Counted from the first letter of the stretch, positions 35,648 to 47,128 are shown. The stretch is 64,000 nt of DNA from Massilia phyllostachyos (GCF_021044825.1 NZ_JAJNOC010000002.1:620001-684000); one strand, 5' to 3'. Notes: a model not told the origin generated them from the sequence alone. A program made the numbers and translations.

Positions 35648-35772
35648 GTATTCCTGATGATTGTGCGTTGCAATATATTCATCTCCGTTGTCTCGGAGTC
35701 AATATCAGGATTATCCGGGTTGCCGCCTGCGCACCATATCGGTGCCCTTGCCGTGCCTGTGTAAGAGCTTGC

Positions 35773-36270
35773 TTACAGGAGATTTTTTTGGCCCGGATAG
35801 AGCAGGGATGCGCCGCGCAAGGCCTGGCGCAGGGCGCGCACCAGTTCCTGCCGCGCCAAGGGGGTGAGATAGCGTCCGACCTGGACCCGCACGCCGCGCG
35901 CCTCGATGTCGACCAGGGTGCGCATGCCGCTGTCCGCGAGGCTGATGCGCGCGTGCGCCGGATCGAGGCGCAGCACGCGGCGCCGCGTCCCGTCCGCATG
36001 CTCGACCAGCAGGCAGCCGTCCTGCAGGCGGACGCGTTCGTGGTCGAGGGCATGGCGGCTGTAGTGGAGCAGGGCGGCGCCCACCGCCGCCGATTCGACG
36101 AGGGCAAAGGCCAGCACCATCCACGCGCCCTGCAAGGTGAAGACCAGCGCGATCCCGAGCGAGGCCGTGCACAGCAGGGCATAGACCAGCAGCGCCTGGC
36201 GCGGGCTCAGCGAGCAGTTGCGCTTCATCAGCCATTCGGCCGCCGGCTTGTCGGGTTCGGACGCGTCCAT
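35773..36270 (-). CDS. DUF2244 membrane protein
   Basis: A 165-residue integral membrane protein of the DUF2244 family. The family N-terminus KRNCSLSPRQALLVY is followed by two closely spaced hydrophobic helices (residues 29-75) and a cytoplasmic PH-like beta domain (LLVEHADGTRRRVLRLDP, VRVQVGRYLTPLAR). In proteobacteria this family is often found near cytochrome oxidase genes, which are not present here. ATG at 36268-36270 is used; an in-frame TTG at 36285 is an alternative. The role is unknown. Confidence 0.75.
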   Translation of the reverse strand: MDASEPDKPAAEWLMKRNCSLSPRQALLVYALLCTASLGIALVFTLQGAWMVLAFALVESAAVGAALLHYSRHALDHERVRLQDGCLLVEHADGTRRRVLRLDPAHARISLADSGMRTLVDIEARGVRVQVGRYLTPLARQELVRALRQALRGASLLYPGQKNLL

Positions 36271-36411
36271 ATATGGGGGAGACAAGGTTGTCGATCTGCT
36301 TAGCCAAGTTTGCCACAGGCGCGAAAAACGCCTCGCCCGCCGTGTCGGCCGAGGCCGTTATCTGTTACCATGTCGCCCCTTTCAGATACTCGCTTCGTGA
36401 TAAAGGTTCGT

Positions 36412-37677
36412 ATGGCGCGCGCTTGCGGCGTTGATTTCGGGACGTCCAATTCCACCGTCGGCTGGCTCGCCGGCGACGACTATTCCGCTGCCGGCCAGTC
36501 CCTGCTGGTCCTGGAAGACGGCAAGGCGACCCTGCCCTCGGTGGTGTTCTTCAATGCCGACGACGAGCAGGTGAGCTATGGCCGCGCCGCCCTGGCCGAA
36601 TACCTGGAGGGCTACGAGGGCCGCCTGATGCGCTCGCTGAAAAGCCTGCTCGGCACCAGCCTGATCGACGGCCAGACCGAGGTTGCCGGCCGATCGCTGC
36701 CGTTCAAGGCCCTGCTGGGCCAGTTCATCGGCGAAGTCAAGCGCCGCGCCGAGCGCCAGGCCGGACGCGCCTTCGACGCCGTGGTGATGGGGCGGCCGGT
36801 GTTCTTCATCGACGAAGACCCGGGCGCCGACCGCCGCGCCCAGGACACGCTGGAAGAGGTGGCGCGCTCGGTGGGGTTCAAGGAGATCGCCTTCCAGTAC
36901 GAGCCGATCGCCGCCGCCTTCGACTACGAGTCGCGCATCGAGCGCGAAGAGCTGGTCCTGATCGCCGACATCGGCGGCGGCACCTCGGACTTTTCGCTGG
37001 TGCGCCTCGGGCCCGGCCGCGCCGGGCGCATCGAACGGCGCGACGACATTCTCGCCAACGGCGGCGTGCACATCGGCGGCACCGACTTCGACAAGTACCT
37101 GAGCCTGGCCAGCGTGATGCCGCTGCTTGGCCACGGCTCGAGCATGCTGTCCGGCGCGTCGATCCCGTCCAGCTATTACTTCAACCTCGCCACCTGGCAC
37201 ACGATCAACCAGGCGTACACGCGCAAGAGCATCGCCCAGCTGGCCGACCTGGTGCGCGATGCGAAGGAACCGGCCAAGCTGGCGCGCCTGCAGAAGCTGA
37301 TCGACGAACGCGCCGGCCACTGGCTGGCGATCCAGGTCGAGGCCGCCAAGATCGGCCTGTCGGCCAGCCCGCAGGTGACGATGGAGCTGGACCGCCTGGC
37401 GCCGCCCGAGTCCTTGACCGTCACCCGCGAAGCGTTCGAGGCGGCGATCGCCGGCCTGGTCGACCAGGTCGGCGCCACCGTAACCCGCCTGGTCAGCGAA
37501 GCGGGCGTGGAACCGGACGCGATCGACACGGTCTTCTTTACCGGCGGCTCGAGCGGCGTCGGCCTGCTGCGCGAACGCATCGCCGGCCTGCTGCCGATGG
37601 CGCGCAAGGTCGAGGGCGACCTGTTCGGCAGCATCGGCGCCGGCCTGGCGCTCGACGCGCTGCGGCGCTTTGGTTAA
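36412..37677 (+). CDS. yegD: Hsp70-family chaperone-like protein, YegD type
   Basis: A 421-residue protein made of the actin-like ATPase domain of Hsp70 with no C-terminal substrate-binding domain. The ATP phosphate loops are clear: GVDFGTSNSTVGWLA, LIADIGGGTSDFSLV, and the adenosine motif FFTGGSSGVGLLRE. A helical insert (residues 250-320, YFNLATWHTINQAYTRK) is typical for YegD relatives. ATG at 36412 follows AAAGG. The biological client is unknown. The exonuclease gene follows after 23 bases and may be cotranscribed. Confidence 0.85.
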   Translation: MARACGVDFGTSNSTVGWLAGDDYSAAGQSLLVLEDGKATLPSVVFFNADDEQVSYGRAALAEYLEGYEGRLMRSLKSLLGTSLIDGQTEVAGRSLPFKALLGQFIGEVKRRAERQAGRAFDAVVMGRPVFFIDEDPGADRRAQDTLEEVARSVGFKEIAFQYEPIAAAFDYESRIEREELVLIADIGGGTSDFSLVRLGPGRAGRIERRDDILANGGVHIGGTDFDKYLSLASVMPLLGHGSSMLSGASIPSSYYFNLATWHTINQAYTRKSIAQLADLVRDAKEPAKLARLQKLIDERAGHWLAIQVEAAKIGLSASPQVTMELDRLAPPESLTVTREAFEAAIAGLVDQVGATVTRLVSEAGVEPDAIDTVFFTGGSSGVGLLRERIAGLLPMARKVEGDLFGSIGAGLALDALRRFG

Positions 37678-37700
37678 CTGTTGGAGATGCGAGGACACCC

Positions 37701-38354
37701 ATGAGTGTATTTGAACGTCCGATCGTGATGCTCGACTTCGAGACCACCGGCCTGTCGCCCGAGGCGGGCGACCGCATCACCGAAGTCGCCGCGCTGCGCA
37801 TCGTCGGCGGCGAAATCCGCGAACGCTACGTTTCGCTGGTCAACTGCGGCGTGCGGATTCCCTCCTTCATTACCCAGCTGACCGGCATCACCCAGGACAT
37901 GGTCGATTCCGCGCCGCCGAACCAGAAAGTGGTGGCGGAGCTGCTCGACTTCATCGGCGGCGATACCCTGGCCGCCCACAACGCCAGCTTCGACGAGAAG
38001 TTCCTGAAGGCCGAGGGCTGGCGCATCGGCCGCCCCACCGGGCACTGCGGCCTGGTCTGCTCGCTGAAGCTGGCGCGCCGCCTGTTCCCGCGCCTGCCCA
38101 GCTACAAGCTCGGCAATCTCTCCAGCAGCCTCGGCATTGCCTTCCGCGGCACCGCCCACCGGGCCGAGGCCGACGCCGAGGTCGCCGCCGAGGTGCTGCT
38201 GCACGCGGCGCGCCACCTGGGCCGCAGCCACGGCCTGGAGCAGGTCGCGCCCGACCTGCTGGTCTCGGTGAACAAGCTGGCCGCGGCCAAGGTCACGGTC
38301 TTCCTGGACAAGTACGCCGCCGTCGAGCGCGAACGCCGCCTGTCGGCTGCCTGA
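37701..38354 (+). CDS. 3'-5' exonuclease, DnaQ-like DEDDh family
   Basis: A 217-residue exonuclease with complete DEDDh motifs: MLDFETTGLSP, HNASFDEKFLKAEG and AHRAEADAEVAAEVLLHA. It is distinct from the dnaQ at 9.2 kb and lacks that gene's polymerase-binding tail. The C-terminal 40 residues are not conserved in dnaQ. Such stand-alone enzymes trim DNA or RNA ends in repair or RNA turnover; which of these applies here is open. It lies directly after the yegD-like gene. Confidence 0.85.
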   Translation: MSVFERPIVMLDFETTGLSPEAGDRITEVAALRIVGGEIRERYVSLVNCGVRIPSFITQLTGITQDMVDSAPPNQKVVAELLDFIGGDTLAAHNASFDEKFLKAEGWRIGRPTGHCGLVCSLKLARRLFPRLPSYKLGNLSSSLGIAFRGTAHRAEADAEVAAEVLLHAARHLGRSHGLEQVAPDLLVSVNKLAAAKVTVFLDKYAAVERERRLSAA

Positions 38355-38536
38355 ACCGCTTCTTCCCCCGCGCATCCGCGCGAGAACGGCACGCTTGCGC
38401 GGACGCAAACCGCGCGCGTGTCGCCCCCTTAAACTTTTAACAACGGCGGGACATCTGCGTTCCACCGGGGTCACCGTTGCCGGCGTCGTCGCGTCTTGCC
38501 GTGTATCGTCACGCGCGTCCGGTTGGAGGGGGAGGG

Positions 38537-39916
38537 ATGAGTCGCCAGAATGCCGCCCGCGAGGGCTACGATGTCTTCCTGTGGTTCCATCCGGCCGCGG
38601 TGCGGGGCAATCCCTATGCCCAGTTCAATCTCGGCCTGCTGTACAAGCAGGGCCTGGCGGTCGAACGCGACGATGCCTATGCGCTCAAGTGGATCGGGCG
38701 CGCCGCCGAAAAGGGCCTGGCCGCGGCCCAGAACCACCTCGGCGCCATGTACAGCAAGGGCCAGGGTGCGCCGCGCAGCGACGATCTCGCCGCCTGGTGG
38801 TTCGCGCGCGCCGCCGGCCAGGGCGACCCCTCGGCGCAGCAGAACCTCGGTCTCCTCTACCGCAAGGGGCGCGGCGTGCCGCAGTCGCACGACGTCGCCT
38901 TCGGCTGGTTCTACCGCGCGGCCGAGCAGGGCCTGGCCAGCGCCGAACACCTGCTCGGCGAGTGCTACGCGCAGGGCCTGGGCGTGCCGGTCTCGCATCC
39001 GCTGGCGATGGCGTGGTTCCGCAAGGCCGCGCGCCAGGGCCACATGGGCGCCCAGCGCAGCCTGGCCCTGATGTACCGGCGCGGCGACGGCGTCGAGGCC
39101 GACGACGCCCAGGCCCTGTGCTGGTTCCGCCAGGCGGCCAGCCAGGGCGACCCGGTGTCGCAGCGCTTCCTCGGCCTGGCCTACGCCCAGGGCCAGGGCG
39201 TCGCCGCCGACCCGGCGCGCGCCGTCGCCTGGCTCGAGCGCGCCGCGGTGCGCGACGACACCGAGGCCCAGTACGCGCTCGCCACCCTGCTGGCGGCCGG
39301 GCACGGCTCCGGCGACGACGAGCGCGCCCTGAGCTGGTTCGTGCGCGCGGCGGGGCGCGGCCACGTCCAGGCCCAGTACTGCGCCGGGGTCATGTATTCG
39401 CTCGGACGCGGCGCCGCGCGCGACCCCGAGCGCGCCCACGAATGGACGCTGCGCGCGGCCGAGCAGGGCGCGCCCAACGCCCAGTTCAGCCTCGGCGTCA
39501 TGTTCGCGCGCGGCGAAGGCGTGGCGCGCGACGAGGCGCGGGCCGCCGAGTGGTACCTGCGCGCGGCCCGGCAGGGCGACGCTAGCGCCCAGAACAACCT
39601 CGGCGTCCTGTACGCCAACGGCCAGGGCGTGCCGCACGACGACACCCTCGCCACCTACTGGTACCGCCAGGCGGCCGAGCAGGGCCATGCGCTGGCCCAG
39701 TACAACCTGGGCGGCATGGTCGGCAGCGGCCGCGGCGCCGAGCGCGACCCGTTGCGCGCCTATATGTGGATGCTGCTGGCGGCCGGCCAGGATGGCGGCG
39801 CGGTGTGCAAGGAGGGCAGGGGTGTGGGAAAGCCCGGCACGGGTGGGCAGTGGGCGCGGGCGCTGGCCAGCCGGGTCCAGGCCGGGCGGCTGCGGCGCGA
39901 GGCGCCGGATCAATAG
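38537..39916 (+). CDS. Sel1-repeat protein
   Basis: A 459-residue protein made of about eleven Sel1/TPR-like helical repeats of 36 residues, each with the pattern A-x-LG-x-x-Y-x-x-G-x-GV-x-x-D-x-x-x-A-x-x-W (for example AQNNLGVLYANGQGVPHDD). There is no signal peptide or membrane segment, so it should be a cytoplasmic scaffold. GGAGG lies 7 bases before the ATG. The repeats cover almost the whole protein; the last 45 residues are Gly/Arg-rich and unstructured. The partner proteins are unknown. Confidence 0.85.
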   Translation: MSRQNAAREGYDVFLWFHPAAVRGNPYAQFNLGLLYKQGLAVERDDAYALKWIGRAAEKGLAAAQNHLGAMYSKGQGAPRSDDLAAWWFARAAGQGDPSAQQNLGLLYRKGRGVPQSHDVAFGWFYRAAEQGLASAEHLLGECYAQGLGVPVSHPLAMAWFRKAARQGHMGAQRSLALMYRRGDGVEADDAQALCWFRQAASQGDPVSQRFLGLAYAQGQGVAADPARAVAWLERAAVRDDTEAQYALATLLAAGHGSGDDERALSWFVRAAGRGHVQAQYCAGVMYSLGRGAARDPERAHEWTLRAAEQGAPNAQFSLGVMFARGEGVARDEARAAEWYLRAARQGDASAQNNLGVLYANGQGVPHDDTLATYWYRQAAEQGHALAQYNLGGMVGSGRGAERDPLRAYMWMLLAAGQDGGAVCKEGRGVGKPGTGGQWARALASRVQAGRLRREAPDQ

Positions 39917-40068
39917 CTGTTTGTCCGCTGCCGGCAGCCGGTTATTTGGCGGCTTCTGCCCGTATGCACGTGGTGAAGCGGAGGCGTGTGCCGGGCTGCC
40001 CGACCATAGGCGGCCTCGTCGATTCGCGTTATGATGGCCGTCGGCAATAGCCGACCCCATACATAGAG

Positions 40069-40165
40069 GGTGTGAAAAAGCGGCCAGGGCAAGGCGCCGA
40101 GTCGAAGACAGTACGTTAGTACGGCGAGATGAGGCAAGGCAGCCATGGGCGAATTTTTCGCAGCC
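40069..40165. repeat. MITE-like palindromic repeat
   Basis: The element starts GGTGTGAAAAAGCGGCC and ends GCGAATTTTTCGCAGCC; the outer ends are imperfect inverted repeats (9 of 11). The centre carries CAGTACGTTAGTACGGCGAG, a string I have seen in dispersed non-coding repeats of other proteobacteria. It lies directly before the prolyl oligopeptidase gene and contains an in-frame ATG that should not be taken as that gene's start. Confidence 0.65.
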
Positions 40166-40186
40166 TCATCATCGACCGAGAACGAC

Positions 40187-42364
<2,178 letters not shown>

Positions 42365-42382
42365 GTTCCCTTGATTGATATG

Positions 42383-42418
42383 AAAACGGCCACTCGTAGT
42401 TGAGTGGCCGTTTTTTTT
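42383..42418 (+). terminator. terminator after the prolyl oligopeptidase gene
   Basis: AAAACGGCCACTC and GAGTGGCCGTTTT form a 13-bp perfect stem followed by more T. The A run on the left would also allow use on the minus strand. Confidence 0.93.
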
Positions 42419-42439
42419 GCGTCCGTGGTGTGCGTCGAA

Positions 42440-42575
42440 CTTGGATCCCGGCCTCCGCCGGGATGACGTGCCGCTGTTGCGTGATGAACCGACTGCAGCG
42501 GCTTTCTAAGTTATAAGTAAGACCGTCGTACGCGCCACTGGCGCCTACGACTTCCCGCGAAGGCCGGAACCCAAG
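42440..42575. repeat. dispersed inverted repeat, CCCGGCCTNCGCCGGGA type (copy A)
   Basis: Left arm CTTGGATCCCGGCC TCCGCCGGGATGACG (42440-42468); right arm CCGCGAAGGCCGGAACCCAAG (42555-42575). Each arm is itself a small palindrome and the outer ends are inverted copies of each other. The arms recur at 46968-47070 and at the right end of the window. Confidence 0.75.
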
Positions 42576-42591
42576 TGTGCCAGAGCAGCCG

Positions 42592-43167
42592 TCAGCGCTG
42601 CACCACCACCAACAACGCCTTCGCCTCCGTCTTTCCCGCATTCCTGATCACATGATCATGATCCGCCGGATACCTCGCCGTCCCCCCATGCTTGATCTTC
42701 TTCTTCTCCACCCCCACCTCCAGCTCGATCGTCCCGGTAATGACCGTCAAATGCTCCTTGGTCCCCGGATCATGCGCCTGCGACGCCATTTCCCCACCGG
42801 GCGCCAGGGTGAGTTCATACCATTCATACTTGCCCGCCAGGTCCATCGGCCCCAGGATGCGTAGCGAATAACCTGCATGCGCACCAGGCAGGGTAGGGGT
42901 CTCGTGCGGGTCCACCACGCGGATCAGATCCACCGTCCGCACCTCGGACGACAGCAGTTCGCCGATCTCCACCCCGAGCGCATTGGCCAGGCGCCAGGTG
43001 ATGGCGATGGTCGGATTGGCCTTTTCGCGTTCGATCTGGGACAGCATCGACTTCGACACCCCCGCGATGCGCGACAGGTCTTCCAGGGTCAGGCCGCGCG
43101 CCAAGCGCAGGCGCTGTAGCGTGGCGCCAACTTCGGGCGGGGCGTTCTTTGTTAGAGTTTTAGTCAT
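42592..43167 (-). CDS. XRE-cupin transcriptional regulator
   Basis: A 191-residue regulator. The helix-turn-helix (residues 15-70, RLARGLTLEDLSRIAGVSKS, then QIEREKANPTIAITWRLANA) is followed by a cupin sensor domain (residues 105-190, YEWYELTLAPGGEMASQAHD, EHLTVITGTIELEVG). This class usually senses an amino acid or polyamine intermediate through the cupin. It is divergent from kbl-tdh-sdaA with 178 bases between the starts, where a 16-bp perfect palindrome lies, so it very probably controls threonine/serine degradation and itself. Confidence 0.88.
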   Translation of the reverse strand: MTKTLTKNAPPEVGATLQRLRLARGLTLEDLSRIAGVSKSMLSQIEREKANPTIAITWRLANALGVEIGELLSSEVRTVDLIRVVDPHETPTLPGAHAGYSLRILGPMDLAGKYEWYELTLAPGGEMASQAHDPGTKEHLTVITGTIELEVGVEKKKIKHGGTARYPADHDHVIRNAGKTEAKALLVVVQR

Positions 43168-43219
43168 TGCATGAATATGCTTATAGCGTGGCTTGCCAAG
43201 TTCATTAGCGAGGGGTAAG

Positions 43220-43235
43220 ATTCAATATATTGAAT
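43220..43235. promoter_or_regulatory. 16-bp perfect palindrome, likely operator for the XRE-cupin regulator
   Basis: ATTCAATATATTGAAT is perfectly symmetric and lies 53 bases upstream of the regulator's start in the shared control region. A second dyad follows at 43237-43274 (TCGTTCGA and TCGAACGA with 22 bases between). Confidence 0.6.
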
Positions 43236-43263
43236 TTTCGTTCGACATACAGAACTTGGTTTC

Positions 43264-43291
43264 TTGAATCGAACGAGTCAAACGATACGAC
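43264..43291 (+). promoter_or_regulatory. possible promoter of kbl-tdh-sdaA
   Basis: TTGAAT (43264-43269), a 16-base spacer and TACGAC (43286-43291) lie about 55 bases before the kbl start. The match is moderate. The -35 overlaps the right arm of the TCGTTCGA dyad. Confidence 0.4.
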
Positions 43292-43345
43292 ATTCGCCAA
43301 CCGCCGGTCAAGCCGGCTTATGCCAACACCACCAGGGGAGCAACA

Positions 43346-44551
43346 ATGAGCGACCAAGCATTCTATAGCGGCCTGCAATCGAAACTCGAGACGCTGCGCA
43401 CCGACGGCCTGTTCAAGCCGGAGCGCGTGATCGCTTCGCGCCAGGGTTCGGAAGTGGTCGCGCAAGACGGCCGTACGCTCATCAATATGTGCGCCAACAA
43501 CTACCTGGGCCTGTCCGGCGACAAGCAGACCTCCGATGCGGCGGCCGCCGCGCTGGAAAAATACGGCTACGGCCTGTCCTCGGTGCGCTTCATCTGCGGC
43601 ACCCAGACCGTGCACAAGGAACTCGAGCAGAAGCTCTCCGAATTCCTCGGCACCGAAGACACCATCCTGTACGCCGCCGCCTTCGACGCCAACGGCGGCG
43701 TGTTCGAGCCGCTGTTCGACGAGAACGACGCGATCATCTCGGACGCCCTGAACCACGCCTCGATCATCGACGGCGTCCGCCTGTGCAAGGCCGCGCGCTA
43801 CCGCTACGCCAACAACGACATGGCGGACCTGGAAAAGCAGCTGGTCGCGGCCACCGAAGCCGGCAAGCGCCACAAGATCATCGTCACCGACGGCGTGTTC
43901 TCGATGGACGGCACCATCGCCCAGCTGGATAGAATCACCGAGTTGGCCGAGAAATACGGCGCCCTGACCATGATCGACGAATCGCACGCCTCCGGCTTCA
44001 TGGGCAAGACCGGCCGTGGCACCCACGAACACTGCGGCGTGATCGGCAAGATCGACATCATCACCGGCACCCTGGGCAAGGCCCTGGGCGGCGCGATGGG
44101 CGGTTTTACCTCCGGCCGCAAGGAAGTCATCGAGACCCTGCGCCAGAAGTCGCGCCCCTACCTGTTCTCGAACACCCTGGCGCCGATGATCGCCGGCGCT
44201 TCGCTCGCGGTGCTGGACCGTATCTCGAAATCGACCGAGCTGCGCGACCGCCTGATGGACAACACCGCCTACTTCCGCCAGGAGATCGAGCGCATCGGCT
44301 TCACCATCAAGCCGGGCACCCACCCGGTGGTGCCGGTGATGCTGTTCGAAGCGCCGGTCGCGCAGAAATTCGCGGCGCGCATGTTCGAACTCGGCGTGCT
44401 GCTGTCGGGCTTCTTCTACCCGGTGGTGCCGATGGGCCAGGCGCGCGTGCGCGTGCAGCTCTCCGCCGCCCACACCCGCGAGCAGCTCGACTTCGTGCTG
44501 AAAGCCTTCGAACAAGCCGGCAAAGAGCTGGGCATCCTCAAGAATAATTAA
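43346..44551 (+). CDS. kbl: glycine C-acetyltransferase (2-amino-3-ketobutyrate CoA ligase)
   Basis: Second step of threonine degradation: 2-amino-3-ketobutyrate + CoA gives glycine + acetyl-CoA. The 401-residue PLP enzyme of the alpha-oxoamine synthase family shows NMCANNYLGLSG, the DESHASGFMGKTGRGTHEH segment and the PLP lysine in TGTLGKALGGAMGG. AGGGGAGC is upstream of the ATG. It is the first gene of a three-gene cluster; tdh follows after 15 bases, so the two enzymes, which share an unstable intermediate, are made together. Confidence 0.96.
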   Translation: MSDQAFYSGLQSKLETLRTDGLFKPERVIASRQGSEVVAQDGRTLINMCANNYLGLSGDKQTSDAAAAALEKYGYGLSSVRFICGTQTVHKELEQKLSEFLGTEDTILYAAAFDANGGVFEPLFDENDAIISDALNHASIIDGVRLCKAARYRYANNDMADLEKQLVAATEAGKRHKIIVTDGVFSMDGTIAQLDRITELAEKYGALTMIDESHASGFMGKTGRGTHEHCGVIGKIDIITGTLGKALGGAMGGFTSGRKEVIETLRQKSRPYLFSNTLAPMIAGASLAVLDRISKSTELRDRLMDNTAYFRQEIERIGFTIKPGTHPVVPVMLFEAPVAQKFAARMFELGVLLSGFFYPVVPMGQARVRVQLSAAHTREQLDFVLKAFEQAGKELGILKNN

Positions 44552-44566
44552 GATTGGATTGGATAC

Positions 44567-45523
44567 ATGGAACGCATCCTCATCATCGGCGCCAACGGCC
44601 AGATCGGCAGCGAACTCGTGACCGCCCTGGCGGAGCAGCACGGCGCGCGGAACGTCCTCGCCTCGGACATCGGCACGCACAACGTCTACGGCGCGGCGCG
44701 CTACACCCAGCTCGACGTGCTGGACAAGGATGGCCTGGGGGCGCTGATCGAGCGCGAGGGCATCACCCAGGTCTACCAACTGGCGGCGCTGCTGTCGGCC
44801 ACCGGCGAGAAGGCGCCGCTCAAGGCCTGGACCCTGAACATGGACGGCCTGCTGAACATCCTGGAAGTGGCGCGCGAGCGCGGCGAAGCGGGCAAACCGC
44901 TGAAGGTGTTCTGGCCTTCGTCGATCGCGGCTTTTGGGCCGAACACCCCGGCCGACCCGGCCCCGCAGTACGCGGTGATGGACCCGACCTCGATCTACGG
45001 CATCAGCAAGCTGGCCGGAGAACGCCTGTGCGAGTACTACCACGCCAAGTACGGCGTGGACGTGCGCTCGATCCGCTACCCCGGCATCATCAGCTTCAAG
45101 TCGCCTCCGGGCGGCGGCACCACCGACTACGCGATCGCGATCTTCCACAGCGCGCTGAAGGGCGAGACCTACGAGTGCTTCCTGGGCCCGGACACCACGC
45201 TGCCGATGATCTACATGCCGGACGCGATCCGCGCCACCATCGAGCTGATGGATGCCCCGGCCGAGAAAATCGCGATCCGTTCCTCGTACAACGTGGCGGG
45301 CGTGTCGTTCAACCCGCGCGAACTCGCTGCCGCCATCAAGAAGGCGTTGCCGGAATTCGAGATCGCCTACAAGCCGGACAGCCGCCAGCAGATCGCCGAC
45401 TCCTGGCCGAAGAGCCTGGACGACGGCCGTGCTACCAGCGACTGGGGCTGGAAGGCACGCATCGGCGTCGAGGAGATGGTCGACAGCATGCTGAAGAACG
45501 TCGACGTCGGCGTCGCAGCGTAA
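44567..45523 (+). CDS. tdh: L-threonine 3-dehydrogenase, SDR type
   Basis: First step of threonine degradation: L-threonine + NAD gives 2-amino-3-ketobutyrate. The 318-residue enzyme is of the extended short-chain dehydrogenase/epimerase family, not the zinc-dependent type of E. coli. It has the Rossmann motif GANGQIGSELV (residues 8-18), PSSIAAFGP and the catalytic YGISK, with SDWGWKARIGVEEMV at the C-terminus, typical of this threonine dehydrogenase branch. Its position between kbl and sdaA supports the substrate. Confidence 0.93.
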   Translation: MERILIIGANGQIGSELVTALAEQHGARNVLASDIGTHNVYGAARYTQLDVLDKDGLGALIEREGITQVYQLAALLSATGEKAPLKAWTLNMDGLLNILEVARERGEAGKPLKVFWPSSIAAFGPNTPADPAPQYAVMDPTSIYGISKLAGERLCEYYHAKYGVDVRSIRYPGIISFKSPPGGGTTDYAIAIFHSALKGETYECFLGPDTTLPMIYMPDAIRATIELMDAPAEKIAIRSSYNVAGVSFNPRELAAAIKKALPEFEIAYKPDSRQQIADSWPKSLDDGRATSDWGWKARIGVEEMVDSMLKNVDVGVAA

Positions 45524-45567
45524 GCGTCACAACACAATAATAAAAATCGGATAGTCGAGACAACAAG

Positions 45568-46956
45568 ATGGACATGAGCGTTTTTGATCTGTTCAAGATC
45601 GGTATCGGGCCGTCGAGCTCCCACACCGTGGGCCCGATGGTGGCGGCGCGCCGCTTTTTGCTGGAGTGCGGTTCGCTGGACGATGCGGTCGGCGTCGAAG
45701 CGCACCTGTATGGTTCGCTGGCGCTGACCGGCGTCGGCCACGCCACCGACAAGGCGGTGATCCTCGGCCTGATGGGCGAAACGCCGCAGGGCGTGGATCC
45801 GGACGCGGTCGAGGACAAGCTGGCCGAAGCCGAGATGGATGGGGTGTTGAAGCTGCTGGGCGAGAAGGAAGTCCCGTTCCGGTACAAGACGGGGCTGGTC
45901 TGGCACAAGCAGTCGACCCTGCCCGAACACCCGAACGGCATGAAGTTCATTCTCCACCTGAGCGACGGCAGCATCATTGAGCGCATCTATTATTCGGTCG
46001 GCGGCGGTTTCATCACCGCGGCCGGCGAGAGCCAGGCGCGCGCGAACGAAGCCCCGTCGACCTCGGTACCGTTCCCCTTCGACACGATGGCCGAGCTGCT
46101 GGCGCATGGCCGCACGCACGGCCTGTCGATCCCGCACATGCTGCGCGCGAACGAATTGGTGCGCATGAGCGAAGCGGACCTCGACGGGGGGCTGGATCGC
46201 ATCTGGCAAGTCATGCGCGACTGCATCGCCCACGGCCTCGTCACCGAGGGCCAGCTGCCGGGTGGCCTGAACGTCAGGCGGCGCGCGGCCAAGCTGTGGA
46301 AGCAGGCGCACTGCAACGAGGGCAAGCGCGTCAACGAGCTGCCGCACGACGCGACCCACCACGTGACCCTGTACGCGATGGCGGTCAACGAAGAGAATGC
46401 GGCCGGCGGGCGGGTCGTCACGGCGCCGACCAATGGCGCGGCGGGGATCATTCCGGCGGTGCTGCGCTACTATGCCGAGGATTGCCGTCCGAGCGATCCG
46501 GTCGGGGGCATCCGCGACTTCCTGCTCACGTCCGCCGCGATCGGCATGCTGTGCAAGAAGAACGCCTCGATCTCGGGCGCCGAGATCGGCTGCCAGGGCG
46601 AGGTCGGCGTGGCCTGCGCGATGGCGGCGGCCGGCCTGGTGGCGGCGCTCGGTGGCTCCAACGAGCGCATTGAGAACGCAGCCGAGATTGGGATCGAGCA
46701 CCACCTGGGCATGACCTGCGACCCGATCGGCGGGCTGGTGCAGATTCCCTGCATCGAGCGTAACGGCATGGGGGCGATCAAGGCGATCACTGCGGCCTCG
46801 CTGGCGTTGAAGGGCGACGGCACGCACTTCGTCAGCCTGGATAATGCGATCGAGACGATGCGGCAGACCGGGGCGGATATGCAGGTGAAGTACAAGGAGA
46901 CTTCGCTGGGTGGGTTGGCGGTGCATGTGGTGACGGTCAACCACGCGGCTTGCTGA
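45568..46956 (+). CDS. sdaA: L-serine ammonia-lyase (iron-sulfur type)
   Basis: Converts L-serine to pyruvate and ammonia with an oxygen-sensitive [4Fe-4S] cluster. The single-chain form (462 residues) starts with the family signature [20 protein letters not shown]. Cluster-binding cysteines are in the C-terminal domain ([31 protein letters not shown]). Together with tdh and kbl it allows threonine and glycine/serine carbon to reach acetyl-CoA and pyruvate. It follows tdh by 44 bases. The thrC gene downstream is separated by a repeat element. Confidence 0.95.
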   Translation: MDMSVFDLFKIGIGPSSSHTVGPMVAARRFLLECGSLDDAVGVEAHLYGSLALTGVGHATDKAVILGLMGETPQGVDPDAVEDKLAEAEMDGVLKLLGEKEVPFRYKTGLVWHKQSTLPEHPNGMKFILHLSDGSIIERIYYSVGGGFITAAGESQARANEAPSTSVPFPFDTMAELLAHGRTHGLSIPHMLRANELVRMSEADLDGGLDRIWQVMRDCIAHGLVTEGQLPGGLNVRRRAAKLWKQAHCNEGKRVNELPHDATHHVTLYAMAVNEENAAGGRVVTAPTNGAAGIIPAVLRYYAEDCRPSDPVGGIRDFLLTSAAIGMLCKKNASISGAEIGCQGEVGVACAMAAAGLVAALGGSNERIENAAEIGIEHHLGMTCDPIGGLVQIPCIERNGMGAIKAITAASLALKGDGTHFVSLDNAIETMRQTGADMQVKYKETSLGGLAVHVVTVNHAAC

Positions 46957-46967
46957 GTTGACGTCAA

Positions 46968-47070
46968 CCTGGGTCCCGGCCTGCGCCGGGACGACCTGCC
47001 TGGGCAGCTGGCTGCCAGCTTCGTTCCACTAGCCTCAAGACCGTCGTTCCGGCGCAGGCCGGAACCCAGG
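46968..47070. repeat. dispersed inverted repeat, CCCGGCCTGCGCCGGGA type (copy B)
   Basis: Left arm CCTGGGTCCCGGCC TGCGCCGGGACGACC (46968-46996) and right arm CGTCGTTCCGGCGCAGGCC GGAACCCAGG (47042-47070) are near-perfect inverted copies. It sits 11 bases after the sdaA stop and about 100 bases before thrC. Confidence 0.8.
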
Positions 47071-47128
47071 TTTCGCACCGCAGCCACCACCATTACCTCG
47101 CACCGCAGCATACGAACCCCCAGGGCGC

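Noticed and set aside
40145..40186. Upstream in-frame ATG of the prolyl oligopeptidase
   Set aside because: Lies in a dispersed repeat and would hide the signal peptide; ATG at 40187 preferred.
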